DNA of 64,000 nt from Flammeovirgaceae bacterium SG7u.111 (GTDB lineage Bacteria > Bacteroidota > Bacteroidia > Cytophagales > Flammeovirgaceae). Positions 8,138 through 17,118 of the stretch are shown one piece after another (within the stretch, counting starts at the first letter, position 1; every line of letters starts with the position of its first letter). The notes below the pieces were generated by a model. The model saw only the letters and a program-made list of their open reading frames with translations, was not told where the DNA came from and ran no database searches. Made by a program: the position numbers and the translations under genes. The stretch covers positions 6,153,635 through 6,217,634 of the forward strand of contig CP139021.1 of assembly GCA_034044135.1 (NCBI GenBank), read 5' to 3'.

Positions 8138-11077
8138 CTAGCTCAACAGCGCCTCAATATCATTTTGACTTAGACTTTTGATGAAGGTGTCTTCGGTAGT
8201 AATCAGGTCTTGGGCGAGCTTCAGTTTGTTTTCTTGCAAAGCCAATATTTTCTCTTCTACAGTGTTACGAGTAATGAATTTATAGGTAAAGACTTTATTT
8301 TCCTGACCTATTCGGTGCGCTCTATCTACTGCCTGCGCTTCAATAGCCGGATTCCACCACGGATCTAAGATAAACACATAATCGGCTGCGGTGAGGTTCA
8401 GGCCAAGCCCACCTGCTTTCAGGGAAATAAGGAAAACACGCATGTCTTCATCCGACTGGAAATTATCTACTTCTTCTTGCCTGTTTTTAGTTGCCCCATC
8501 TAGGTAGGCGTATTTTACTTTCTCCTTGTCCAAGTATTCCTTGAATATGCCCAAATGCTTTACAAACTGGCTAAATATCAGTATTTTATGCTTTTCACTA
8601 ATAGCTGTTTCCAACATAGAAAGCACGCTTTGCATCTTGCCCGATTCACTATCCGACTCCACATTTACCATTTTGGGGTGGTTAGCCAATTGCCTAAGCA
8701 ACGTCAAGCCTTGCAAAAGCATGATTTGCGAGCGGGACACACCCTTCTGCTCTATGTGTTCCAGTATTTTATTTCGATAATATGACTTGGTTTCCTCGTA
8801 TTCTTTCTCTTGCTCAGCTGTCATATCGCAGTACTGAACCTTTTCTATTTTCTCAGGTAAGTCCTTTGCTACCTGCGACTTGTGTCTTCTCAACACAAAA
8901 GGTTTTATCAACGCATGAAGCCGCTGGCTCTTATCTGCATCGTTCTTTTTTTCAATCGGGATTTGATATTCCTGCTTGAAATATTTCATGCCACCCAGCA
9001 GCCCCGGATTCACAAAACTAAGCTGCGACCAAAGATCCAGCGTAGTATTTTCAATAGGCGTACCCGTCAGGATCAAGCGTTTTTTGGATTTCAACCTACT
9101 CACCGATTTGGCAATGATCGAATTCGGATTTTTAATGATCTGCGACTCATCCAAAATCACATAGTTGAAATAGTATTCCTCCAAAATATCCGAATCTATC
9201 CGGGCTATTCCGTAGGAAGTTAAGATGAGATCGTAGTCTTGAAAAATCTCCACATTTTTCTCCCTTGAAGAACCTGTGTAGCAAAATACTTTCAAGTTGG
9301 GGGTAAACTTTTTTGCCTCCATTTCCCAGTTATAAAGCAGGGAAGTGGGCATAATGAGCAAAGTTGCATTTTGTGCCCCTTGGTCTTTTTCATTTTGGAG
9401 CATAGCCAAGGTCTGCACGGTTTTACCCAAACCCATATCGTCGGCCAAACAGCCTCCAAAGTTGTATTGGCTCAAAAACTGTAGCCAATTATAACCCGCT
9501 TTTTGATAAGGGCGCAACACCCCGTTGAAATTGGGTGAAAGATCAAAATCATCTATTTGGGAAAAATCACGCAACTTTTCCAGCTTCCGACTCATAGTCA
9601 CTTGTGCCAGATTGTCCGTTTGGAGGTCTTGTACCAAGGCAACATGATGCTTCTTTAGCATCGAAGTTTCGTTGTCTTCGTCTACAAACTGGAACAAATC
9701 TGAATAGCGGGTGAACCACGATTCAGGAATTACCGCTGTTTCCCCATTGGGCAGGGTAAACTCGTTTTTGTTGGCAACTATCAGTTGCCTTAGTTTTATA
9801 AAAGGAATCTCGTAGTCCCCAAACTTTACAATGGCATTGATATCGAACCAGTCCTTATTTTCCGTGATCTCCACGTTGATAAACGATTGACCCAAAAAGT
9901 ATTTCTTCCCACTGCTTTCTACCTTCTGCTCTATTTGGAAACCGTCCCGTTCTAAGGCTTCGATGTGCTCTGAAATGAAGCTAAATGCCTTCGATTTATC
10001 AATAATAAGCTTTCCATTGTTGATCGGGAGCCCAAGTGATTTCAGCTTTTCCCTCGTTTTCGACTCAAAATCTATATCCCTTTTCACCTTATAAAAAGTG
10101 TAGGAATCTTGACTGCTATCGTGCTTCATTTTCACGCTAGCAGGGTTCGGCTGGTCTGCCGAGAACTTAAAATCCCCGTAGCGAAAAGAAAGCTTAAACA
10201 CCATTTTTGAATTATCCTTCGCACTTCCATTACTTTTTCCGTTCCCTTTACTTTCAAACAAATTGGCAGTATTGCTCTGCAACAGCTCCGTAATAGAAAG
10301 TCGAGGGCGTGCATCAGTCAATAAATTTTTTATGTCGAAGCCTTTTGCCGTTACATTGAACGACTCGATCATTTGGGAAATAAACTTCTTATAATATGTC
10401 CCCTCCATGCTCTTAGGGATGGCAATGAACTTTTTATTAAGAAAAGGCTTGAGCTTTTTCCCATCCAGCTTTTGGTGGAAACTGATCAGCTTTCCTTCCA
10501 GCATCATCCAAGCAGGCTCGTTGCACAAGATGATCGCATTTCTATACCTAAATTCTAATTTTTCGCCTTTGAACTTTATCGTTGGGAAGTAATGGGTATT
10601 CTCGTCATTTCTCCGGAAATGGAATAAAATAGATGCTTTTTCCTTCTCAACATTTATTTTTTTGTAAGTAGGGTCACCGTCGTTGCCCATCTCAAATACC
10701 ATTTTCCCCTCTAGCAACCCAAGTATTTTCGAGCGTTTTCTTTCGAGGTAAGAATCGATAATTTCAATCAGGGCATCATCTTTTTTGGTTTCATACACCG
10801 TTTCAAAAAACTGGGAAGGCAATACTTTTTTCTTATAAAACCTCTTCATTATCTCCTCTTGGCTGCATTCGTCCATCAGTTTGATCAGCTTGAAGTCGGT
10901 TTTGTCCAAGCCTTCGCCAAACTCATGAGCGTTCATCGAAGAAATATTCTGGTACTTGAGTGTCAGGTTATTCAGCTCGTTTACTTCCACCACAAACGAC
11001 TCAAACAAGTAGCCGAGATACTGGTGCTCGAAAAGAGAGTAAACAATTTGAAAAGGACTTTTAGTAGAGACTTTCAT
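8138..11077 (-). CDS. SNF2-family DEAD/DEAH-box ATPase/helicase
   Basis: The frame stays open to 11164, but ATG at 11077 (MKVSTKSPFQIVYSLFEHQY) is the more natural start, giving 979 residues. The C-terminal half is a complete SNF2 motor: Walker A 'DDMGLGKTVQTLA', the DEAH-box variant 'DESQ' in 'YVILDESQIIKNP', 'LTGTPIEN', 'LIFSQFVKHL', 'GGLGLNLTAADYV' and 'DPWWNPAIEAQAVDRAHRIGQ'-type motif VI. The N-terminal ~500 residues are not catalytic and resemble the SNF2-associated region of bacterial Snf2 proteins ('KDWFDINAIVKFGDYEIPFI'). Such proteins translocate on double-stranded DNA and remodel protein-DNA complexes or recycle RNA polymerase. No nuclease or methyltransferase lies beside it, so a defence role is not indicated. 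It is a single-gene unit. Confidence 0.9.
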   Translation of the reverse strand: MKVSTKSPFQIVYSLFEHQYLGYLFESFVVEVNELNNLTLKYQNISSMNAHEFGEGLDKTDFKLIKLMDECSQEEIMKRFYKKKVLPSQFFETVYETKKDDALIEIIDSYLERKRSKILGLLEGKMVFEMGNDGDPTYKKINVEKEKASILFHFRRNDENTHYFPTIKFKGEKLEFRYRNAIILCNEPAWMMLEGKLISFHQKLDGKKLKPFLNKKFIAIPKSMEGTYYKKFISQMIESFNVTAKGFDIKNLLTDARPRLSITELLQSNTANLFESKGNGKSNGSAKDNSKMVFKLSFRYGDFKFSADQPNPASVKMKHDSSQDSYTFYKVKRDIDFESKTREKLKSLGLPINNGKLIIDKSKAFSFISEHIEALERDGFQIEQKVESSGKKYFLGQSFINVEITENKDWFDINAIVKFGDYEIPFIKLRQLIVANKNEFTLPNGETAVIPESWFTRYSDLFQFVDEDNETSMLKKHHVALVQDLQTDNLAQVTMSRKLEKLRDFSQIDDFDLSPNFNGVLRPYQKAGYNWLQFLSQYNFGGCLADDMGLGKTVQTLAMLQNEKDQGAQNATLLIMPTSLLYNWEMEAKKFTPNLKVFCYTGSSREKNVEIFQDYDLILTSYGIARIDSDILEEYYFNYVILDESQIIKNPNSIIAKSVSRLKSKKRLILTGTPIENTTLDLWSQLSFVNPGLLGGMKYFKQEYQIPIEKKNDADKSQRLHALIKPFVLRRHKSQVAKDLPEKIEKVQYCDMTAEQEKEYEETKSYYRNKILEHIEQKGVSRSQIMLLQGLTLLRQLANHPKMVNVESDSESGKMQSVLSMLETAISEKHKILIFSQFVKHLGIFKEYLDKEKVKYAYLDGATKNRQEEVDNFQSDEDMRVFLISLKAGGLGLNLTAADYVFILDPWWNPAIEAQAVDRAHRIGQENKVFTYKFITRNTVEEKILALQENKLKLAQDLITTEDTFIKSLSQNDIEALLS

Positions 11078-11332
11078 TAGGTTAGTGAAGCTTGTTAAAA
11101 AAACGTTTTTTATTCTAAGAGTAGCAAGCTTGCTGTCAACGTGTCCAATTTGAGTTGCCAACAAATCAATTAAGACATGCTAGTAATTCGGTTAAGGCTG
11201 ATTTTACGCTCTTATCCAACTTTCCTGTTCTATTTTTAAGGAACCGCTGAACGAGCACAAAACAGTAAAAAATGCCCCATTAAATTTTGGGCAACTTTCA
11301 AAGGTAATGAAATAATCAGTTATAAAACAATG

Positions 11333-12379
11333 CTAAATGTCATATACGGTCTTTTTGCGTGTTGGCTCGCCAGCAAAGAAGAGGAGAAGGTAGAAACTAG
11401 GAACGATGAACACTGCATAAGGTCCATTGTCGTACACTAGGAGGTAAAATAAAATAACCGAGACGATGGAGAAAATGATCAAAGGATGGAAAAAATCTTT
11501 TTTGAGGCGAAGCATACCAATGAGCATGCTGGCAAATCCTGCCAAAATCAGCGGGTACTGCTGCTTAGGGATGTAATAAGGGTGCTCGCCCAAGCGCGTG
11601 TAGCCCACCATTTTTTGAGTGTAAAAGCTGATAAAATGCTCCCAATTTTCGAAGGCGTATAAATACCAAGCAAGGTAAGGAATAAGAATTGGCACAAGCC
11701 AAAGGGCAAATGCGGAAATGCTACGTTTTTTATTCCTGAAGAAAAATTGAAGCCAAAGCAGTCCGTAGCCAAAGAATAAAATACCTATCCGAGGGGTGGT
11801 AAGCACCGCCAGCCCCGTAAGCAACCCTGAGAATAAAATGGGCAACCAACTTTTCTCTTCATCGCTCTTTTCCTTTTGGGTAAACCTTAAAAACAACCAC
11901 AAGCTTCCGAGCAAAAAGGCGATGGTGGTAAGATCGTTCCGCCCTTCGTGCGTGCAGCGTAGGTAGAATGGATCGATAGCCATGAGGGCAAAAACCAAAA
12001 AGCCCCTTCCCTTCTTTTCGGTCTTGCTTTGGAAAAGCTTCATAGTAAGCCAGAGGACAAGCATTCCACTCAGCCAAGCGACCATGCGGTACTGAAACAC
12101 TCCAAAGCCAAAAAGCTGGTAAACTGTAGAAATAATCAGGAAAAATAAGGGACCATACACCAAATCCTCTTGCCCATCTACTGCATGATAGGCTACGCCA
12201 GGGGTAAATTTCCCCGTTTGGTTAAATTCCAGCGCAATGGACGCCATGTAGGTCTCGTCGTACCAAGGTAGCGGGCTATACACCAACGTACCTAAGCTAA
12301 TGGGCAGGTAAAGAAGCAAAAAACCGATAAAAAGCCGCTTTTGGTTGCGAGCCAAAAAATGATCGAGTTTGGAAAGCAT
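11333..12379 (-). CDS. GT39-like integral-membrane glycosyltransferase
   Basis: The open frame extends to 12451, but the upstream part overlaps an intergenic palindromic element and ATG 12379 (MLSKLDHFLARNQKRLFIGF) starts just before the first membrane helix; I prefer it (348 residues). There are about nine hydrophobic segments. The first periplasmic loop carries 'PWYDETYMASIALEF', where the Asp-Glu pair matches the catalytic acidic motif of GT39/ArnT-type transferases that use a polyprenyl-phosphate sugar donor. Later loops hold 'RCTHEGRNDLTTIAFLLG' and 'TRIGILFFGYGLLWLQ'. The acceptor is unknown. It is a lone gene between the helicase and dapD. Confidence 0.75.
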   Translation of the reverse strand: MLSKLDHFLARNQKRLFIGFLLLYLPISLGTLVYSPLPWYDETYMASIALEFNQTGKFTPGVAYHAVDGQEDLVYGPLFFLIISTVYQLFGFGVFQYRMVAWLSGMLVLWLTMKLFQSKTEKKGRGFLVFALMAIDPFYLRCTHEGRNDLTTIAFLLGSLWLFLRFTQKEKSDEEKSWLPILFSGLLTGLAVLTTPRIGILFFGYGLLWLQFFFRNKKRSISAFALWLVPILIPYLAWYLYAFENWEHFISFYTQKMVGYTRLGEHPYYIPKQQYPLILAGFASMLIGMLRLKKDFFHPLIIFSIVSVILFYLLVYDNGPYAVFIVPSFYLLLFFAGEPTRKKTVYDI

Positions 12380-12412
12380 GGATGGATAAAGCTTTCTTTT
12401 TTGGTGGGTATA

Positions 12413-12535
12413 AGTTTTGGCTAAAGCCTTTGTTTTACATTGAAATTTCACGGGGCTTAAAAGCCCCGCCTAGTGATATCAATAGATTTTTATCAATAGT
12501 ACAAATCAATAAAACAATTGGCTTTAGCCTAAACT
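12413..12535. repeat. Nested inverted-repeat intergenic element
   Basis: AGTTTTGGCTAAAGCC (12413-12428) is inverted with one mismatch as GGCTTTAGCCTAAACT (12520-12535). Inside lies a palindrome CGGGGCTT-AA-AAGCCCCG (12451-12468) followed by CCTAGTG. The 123-base unit therefore has terminal inverted repeats and a central GC-rich hairpin in otherwise AT-rich DNA, like a small non-autonomous (MITE-like) or REP/BIME element. No target-site duplication was established. Confidence 0.6.
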
Positions 12536-12587
12536 TTTATTTTCTAAAGCGCATCTCCAGTATTAAATGAAGACGATTCTAATACAC

Positions 12588-13400
12588 TTAAACCGAAACG
12601 TCGTTTTCCCTCAAAGCATCGTTGAGCGAAGTCTTCAAATCGGTGCTAGGCTTGCGCTGGCCAATGATCAAAGCAGCAGGGACTTGGAAATCGCCAGCAG
12701 GGTATTTTTTGGTGTACGTACCTGGGATTACTACTGAACGCTCAGGAACGTATCCTTTGTAAATAACTGGCTCATCACCTGTTACATCAATAATTTTTGA
12801 GCTACCCGTAATGGTTACATTCGCACCCAATACCGCTTCTTTTCCAACTCTCACGCCTTCTACCAAAATACACCTAGAGCCAATAAACGCTCCTTCTTCG
12901 ATGATAACTGGCGCAGCCTGAACTGGCTCTAATACACCACCAATACCTACTCCACCGCTTAGGTGAACATTTTTACCGATCTGAGCACAGCTACCTACCG
13001 TCGCCCAAGTATCTACCATAGTGCCGCCTTCCACGTACGCACCAATATTCACATACGAAGGCATCATCACCACGCCTTTCTCTACATACGAACCATAACG
13101 AGCGATGGCATGAGGCACTACCCTTACACCTAGCTTGTCGTAACCCGTTTTCAATTTTATCTTATCGTGGAACTCGAATGGGCCCACGGTCTGAACTTCC
13201 ATTTTTTGGGTAGGGAAATAAAGGATCACCGCTTTTTTCACCCACTCGTTCACTTTCCACCCGTCCTCAACTGGCTCAGCTACTCTCAACTCACCCTTGT
13301 CGAGCATTTCGATGATATCGTAAATGGCAGACAAAGTTGCCTCGTCTTTCAAAAGGCTTCTATCTTCCCACGCCTTTTCAATAATTTCCTGATATTCCAT
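12588..13400 (-). CDS. dapD: 2,3,4,5-tetrahydropyridine-2,6-dicarboxylate N-succinyltransferase
   Basis: 270 residues, the usual length of DapD. It succinylates tetrahydrodipicolinate in the lysine/meso-diaminopimelate pathway, supplying peptidoglycan. After an alpha-helical N-terminus ('IIEKAWEDRSLLKDEATL') come 'RVVPHAIARYGSYVEKGVVM', 'SYVNIGAYVEGGTMVDTWAT' and long hexapeptide repeats of the left-handed beta-helix ('GSCAQIGKNVHLSGGVGIGG'), then 'IIEEGAFIGSRCILVEGVRV'. These are signature stretches of DapD. The C-terminus 'PAALIIGQRKPSTDLKTSLN' is also typical. It starts at ATG 13400 and is a single gene; no other lysine genes are in the window. Confidence 0.97.
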   Translation of the reverse strand: MEYQEIIEKAWEDRSLLKDEATLSAIYDIIEMLDKGELRVAEPVEDGWKVNEWVKKAVILYFPTQKMEVQTVGPFEFHDKIKLKTGYDKLGVRVVPHAIARYGSYVEKGVVMMPSYVNIGAYVEGGTMVDTWATVGSCAQIGKNVHLSGGVGIGGVLEPVQAAPVIIEEGAFIGSRCILVEGVRVGKEAVLGANVTITGSSKIIDVTGDEPVIYKGYVPERSVVIPGTYTKKYPAGDFQVPAALIIGQRKPSTDLKTSLNDALRENDVSV

Positions 13401-13549
13401 TTTGTAATTTTAGGTTATGCCAAAAATAAGGTATTAAAAATCACGCAATAATACGGAACATTGGCTAGCTGGCAAAGCAAGAGGGCGTATGGTAAGTAGA
13501 AATTGTGGAAATTAGTGAGGTTTGCACGGTACAAATAAAGATATTTCTA

Positions 13550-15091
13550 TTAAGAGGTTAGGGAGTTATTGTTTTTGTATCTTCTGACTATATTAAACTT
13601 TTTGTGAATAGGGAGAATTGCATTTTTTTTTGAAAAAATCGAATAATATCCTTTTACTTCAAATATATCATTAAAGCTAATCTCTAAACTTAATTCTTCA
13701 CCGTGATTTAATGTTAAATTAGATATTTTGGTTATACCGTTAATTTTAATTTCTTGGATTACCGTTTTTTCATGTTCCAATTCTGCAATTATTATTTTAC
13801 TTATATCATGTTTAATTTTTATTCTGTGATAGTGCATTATATCAGGAATAGTATTGAATATTTCTCCTTGGTATAACAAGTCACCATTATTTTTTTGAAA
13901 AAACAAATGAGGGCACGATCCGCAATTCCAATATCCATCTATCCAATATAAATTGGAAAAGTCAAAGTCGTGAATGTCTTCATATTCTTGATTTTCATCA
14001 ATTTCATAATTAATTTTTAACGGAAAGTAATTCATTCCTAAGTATTCTATTTCTTCATCTTTTGAAGCAGAAGTATGATCTAGTACAATAGATCTATCTC
14101 CTTTTATTTCATTAAACCTTATGAAATCGTCAGCTTTTTCAAGGTCATCAAATTCGGTCAAGAACATTCCCAATGGTATAACCACGCTCTGATTAGGCTC
14201 GATTAGTATTGGTGGAAAATGTATAGCATTTTCACTGTTTATTGATTCGGCATGATAAAGTATTCCATTATATGACTTACAAATTAACTCTTTCAATTTG
14301 ATGTGTGCATTTGAAATATTTGTCACAACTAAAAATTTAAAATATACAGGTTTAAGTAGATAAAGTTCACCAAAAGAACCATTATGATCTCCACACCCTC
14401 CTGCTTCTGTATAAGTTAAAATTTTGGATATTTTTTCTGGTGGCACTTTATTATTTAACAAAAACTGTGTTAACCCATCATTTTTACAATTAATCGCGAC
14501 ATCTCTAACCATAGGCATTCTCTCATGATGATAAAAAGGATATTCATTTTCATCATATTGAAGAACTTCAACATCAGGGTATTTTGATAAGTATGCTTCA
14601 GGTGTACAATCTAGATTATTTTTAATTTCTAAATCTCTGTATTGTTGATTTTTAAATATTTTCCTAAAGTGTTTCAGCGAGTAGTTTTCAAGAAAAATGC
14701 AATTTGTTATAGGTATACCTGATAAATCTTTTTGTGAAATACCTTTTATTATATCAAACTCTTTCGTAATTAGGTATCTAGCGTGAATTCGATTCTCTTT
14801 CTTTTCAGGTATATTATTCTTTTTTACTATTTCAAACCACTCTTTCTTATGTTTTTTTAGCTCATTGATTGAAAACTTTGTACCCTTTGGATGCTGAGCA
14901 TGATAGTGTCCAGCATCAGAGTGGCAGTCAAAGCATAAAGGAATTGCATTTTCAAAAGTATCCTCGCCTCCTTGTTCTTTAGGTAAAATGTGGTGAATTT
15001 CAATTTTAACACCTTTGTACCTATGGCAGACACAACAATGCCTTGCGCTTGATACTAAAACTTCTTCTTTAACCTTTCTTGAGAACCCCAT
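13550..15091 (-). CDS. Orphan HNH endonuclease-like protein with large unknown C-terminal region
   Basis: 513 residues. The N-terminal ~90 form an HNH module: Zn-binding C19-x2-C22 and C53-x2-C56, histidines H33-H34 ('IEIHHILPKEQGG'), N48 ('ENAIPL') and H57 after the second Cys pair. All positions needed for a beta-beta-alpha-metal nuclease are present. The remaining ~400 residues match no family I recognise. They contain 'YTEAGGCGDHNGSFGEL' (about 227-243), a strand-rich part ('YFKFLVVTNISNAHIKL', 'ILIEPNQSVVIPLGMF') reminiscent of an Ig-like sandwich, and a Cys/His cluster CGSCPH (390-395). The gene is AT-rich: bases 13681-13740 hold 16 G/C of 60, against 30 of 60 in dapD at 12901-12960. 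No transposase, methyltransferase or helicase partner adjoins it. Origin by transfer and a DNA-targeting role are inferences. Confidence 0.75.
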   Translation of the reverse strand: MGFSRKVKEEVLVSSARHCCVCHRYKGVKIEIHHILPKEQGGEDTFENAIPLCFDCHSDAGHYHAQHPKGTKFSINELKKHKKEWFEIVKKNNIPEKKENRIHARYLITKEFDIIKGISQKDLSGIPITNCIFLENYSLKHFRKIFKNQQYRDLEIKNNLDCTPEAYLSKYPDVEVLQYDENEYPFYHHERMPMVRDVAINCKNDGLTQFLLNNKVPPEKISKILTYTEAGGCGDHNGSFGELYLLKPVYFKFLVVTNISNAHIKLKELICKSYNGILYHAESINSENAIHFPPILIEPNQSVVIPLGMFLTEFDDLEKADDFIRFNEIKGDRSIVLDHTSASKDEEIEYLGMNYFPLKINYEIDENQEYEDIHDFDFSNLYWIDGYWNCGSCPHLFFQKNNGDLLYQGEIFNTIPDIMHYHRIKIKHDISKIIIAELEHEKTVIQEIKINGITKISNLTLNHGEELSLEISFNDIFEVKGYYSIFSKKNAILPIHKKFNIVRRYKNNNSLTS

Positions 15092-15116
15092 GATTTGCTT
15101 TGTTTATAAAATAAAT

Positions 15117-15128
15117 ATAACATGTTAT
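15117..15128. promoter_or_regulatory. 12-bp palindrome upstream of the HNH gene
   Basis: ATAACATGTTAT is a perfect palindrome centred 31 bases before the HNH start codon (15091) and inside the divergent spacer with the gene at 15323. Its position fits an operator for a repressor, but AT-rich DNA gives such palindromes by chance. Confidence 0.3.
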
Positions 15129-15322
15129 GTAGGCTTAATCAAGTTTAAATAAATACACCTTATTTCCTTTAGAGGAATGATCACGTGATTTGGACATGAA
15201 TAGATGACTTTTATAAAAGCATCTTTTCACAACCTATCACAACTGTTTCTTCGTGCTTTTCTTTTGCAAACAACCCTTAGCCTCGGTAAATTGATCTCAT
15301 CTTTTAAATAATCGACCTTCAC

Positions 15323-15925
15323 ATGAAAAGTGAGTATATCTTTCAATCTCTTCTAATTTTCGCCAGCGTTTTTTTGGGGATAATGGCTAGCAACTGGAAC
15401 GATGACTTCAAGCAGAAAAGAAAAACGAAGCAATTTTTGGAAAGCCTGACCGCAGAGTTGGAATCTAACCATGCAAAAATTGAAAAAAGGCTCACCTACC
15501 ACATTGAACTTGGGGAAGTTGCGGACAGTGTCATGGATTCTATGAGCAAGGAAGAACTCCAATTACCAATTAGCGCATCTCCCTCCTTCGCAGACAGTGG
15601 GTTCTCCACTATCCCCAAATGGCAAGGGTTGGGCATCAGCCCGATTGAAACCGCTGTGTATGAGTCTGGTGTTACCAGTGGTGTATTTGAACATCTCCCC
15701 ATCGACCTGCTTACCAAAATATCTACGGTGAATTCAATGCAGAATGAATACATTCGATTTGGACAAATACTTTCGGAAAAACTGCTCAATTACAACTCTG
15801 ACACTAAAACCATTGAGTTTTTTATCATTATGAAAATACTAGGAGGCGATCAAGTTCACCTCGAAAAAGCAATGGTCAGTAATTACGAAAAACTCATTTC
15901 TGAGCTGAAGAAAAGGGATAAATGA
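15323..15925 (+). CDS. DUF6090-like membrane-anchored coiled-coil protein
   Basis: 200 residues. The start, 'EYIFQSLLIFASVFLGIMASNWND', is a single N-terminal membrane helix followed at once by 'DFKQKRKTKQFLESLTAELE', a charged amphipathic helix. This helix-W-N-(D/E)-xx-(K/R) junction is the hallmark of the DUF6090 family common in Bacteroidota, of unknown function. The remainder is mostly helical and soluble ('IDLLTKISTVNSMQNEYIRF'). The protein is a little shorter than the usual ~240-residue members and lacks their longer N-terminus. It is divergent from the HNH gene with a 231-base spacer. Confidence 0.65.
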   Translation: MKSEYIFQSLLIFASVFLGIMASNWNDDFKQKRKTKQFLESLTAELESNHAKIEKRLTYHIELGEVADSVMDSMSKEELQLPISASPSFADSGFSTIPKWQGLGISPIETAVYESGVTSGVFEHLPIDLLTKISTVNSMQNEYIRFGQILSEKLLNYNSDTKTIEFFIIMKILGGDQVHLEKAMVSNYEKLISELKKRDK

Positions 15926-16015
15926 CTTTAGAGGTGACAATAACCACACACACCGAAATACGTTCCCGTATTTTTTCATGTTCTATAAAAGAAAATCACA
16001 TCAAACTTTATAACT

Positions 16016-16138
16016 ATGATTACTTTATTATTAGGGCTAGTGGTTATCGTCGTAGCCGTACTTATAATTGCTAAAGTCACAAAAAGGAGTAGATCCGCCC
16101 ATGACGAAATCTTGGATGATCCTGAAGATTTTGAGTAG
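16016..16138 (+). CDS. Putative 40-residue single-helix membrane protein
   Basis: ATG 16016 opens a 40-codon frame ending in TAG 16136-16138. The product is MITLLLGLVVIVVAVLIIAK, then a basic and acidic tail with 'KRSRSAHDEILDDPEDFE'. One strongly hydrophobic N-terminal helix followed by a positive patch and an acidic tail would place the C-terminus in the cytoplasm. It follows the DUF6090-like gene by 90 bases. It has no recognised family. The clean amphipathic design argues for a real gene, but a frame this short could be chance. Confidence 0.5.
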   Translation: MITLLLGLVVIVVAVLIIAKVTKRSRSAHDEILDDPEDFE

Positions 16139-16178
16139 AAGACTCCGACTTTCGTGGGAATAGCGGATAGCTCCTTGC

Positions 16179-16946
16179 CTACATAAACTCTCCCAAAAAC
16201 TTATCGGAGTACTTTTCATTCAAAATGTGCTGGGTAACGAACTTTCCATTGTAAAAAATGGAATACATCGTATGAGGCACGAAATGATTTTGTGCCTCTT
16301 CCCTGCTCAGCTTTTTGGCAGTGAATTTCAGCCCTCTTTTTGCCGCCACCGATTTGAGCTCGGTATTCACATAGTACTCGGTGAAAGGGCAAGCATTGGT
16401 ATAATACACCGCAAGACCTTCTTTTATATCGCACTCAGCTTTTTGTGTAATTTCTTTGAATGTTGGGCTAAGGTTTCCCTCGGCAAAAGGCTTGTACCAA
16501 AGTTCGAAGTAGGGTGGAGCAGTATCACAAAGTTCAAAGCCTTGAAGCTTGAAAAACTTCTTCTCCGACATAAATGGCTGCTTTTTGCTTCCTGCCACTA
16601 GCACTATACCATCCATTCCTTTTTCCTTTGCCTCTGCTTCGCAGGCTTGAAAAAGCTGTTTGCCAAAGCCTTGCCCCTTATACTTTCCTGAGACCCAGAA
16701 GCAATTGATGAGCATGAAGTTGGGAGCATCAATCGGCAGCCAACCATTTTCCACAGGTACGTATTCGATGAATACTTTTCCCCGCACATCCATTTTCTTA
16801 AACACATAACCGTCGTCGAACTGCTCAGCTAGCCAGTCCTTTTTGGCTTGATAGCCTTCAGCACATTTCTTGTCTGAAAAAGCACCGCAGATGTGTTCGT
16901 CTTGAATATTCTCCTTGGTCAGGGTTTTCATTTCTAGCGCTTCCAT
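16179..16946 (-). CDS. GNAT N-acetyltransferase with C-terminal YoaP-like domain
   Basis: 255 residues. The N-terminal ~145 are a GNAT fold: 'MLINCFWVSGKYKGQGFGKQ' carries the acetyl-CoA-binding Q/R-x-x-G-x-G/A signature ('YKGQGFGKQL'), followed by 'ACEAEAKEKGMDGIVLVAG' and 'FFKLQGFELCDTAPPYFELW'. The C-terminal part ('GLAVYYTNACPFTEYYVNTE', 'FVPHTMYSIFYNGKFVTQHI') resembles the YoaP-like/thioredoxin-like domain that follows GNAT domains in some Bacillus and Bacteroidota proteins. The cysteine in 'NACPFTEYY' would be the key residue there. A second methionine at residue 6 (MKTLTKENI) is an equally good start. The substrate is unknown. Confidence 0.85.
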   Translation of the reverse strand: MEALEMKTLTKENIQDEHICGAFSDKKCAEGYQAKKDWLAEQFDDGYVFKKMDVRGKVFIEYVPVENGWLPIDAPNFMLINCFWVSGKYKGQGFGKQLFQACEAEAKEKGMDGIVLVAGSKKQPFMSEKKFFKLQGFELCDTAPPYFELWYKPFAEGNLSPTFKEITQKAECDIKEGLAVYYTNACPFTEYYVNTELKSVAAKRGLKFTAKKLSREEAQNHFVPHTMYSIFYNGKFVTQHILNEKYSDKFLGEFM

Positions 16947-17118
16947 TAGTGAGAGGTTTCCTTGAAAAATTGAAAGCTAGTAGTGGTGGATGTTGGAGTT
17001 GTTTTATGAAAGTTTAGCTTGTTTTGACAACAACCCAAGCAGATGCTTAATGTAGTCAACTTTAGAGTTTCAGTACTGCTAAAGCTGCATAAACTGGGAT
17101 GCTGAAGGTCATTTTAAA

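Noticed and set aside
8138-11164. Helicase as part of a DISARM- or other defence cluster
   Set aside because: The neighbours are a VOC protein, a glycosyltransferase and dapD; no methyltransferase, PLD nuclease or DUF1998-type partner is present.
12380-12451. N-terminal 24-residue extension of the GT39-like protein
   Set aside because: It is encoded by an intergenic palindromic element and precedes a better ATG at the first membrane helix.
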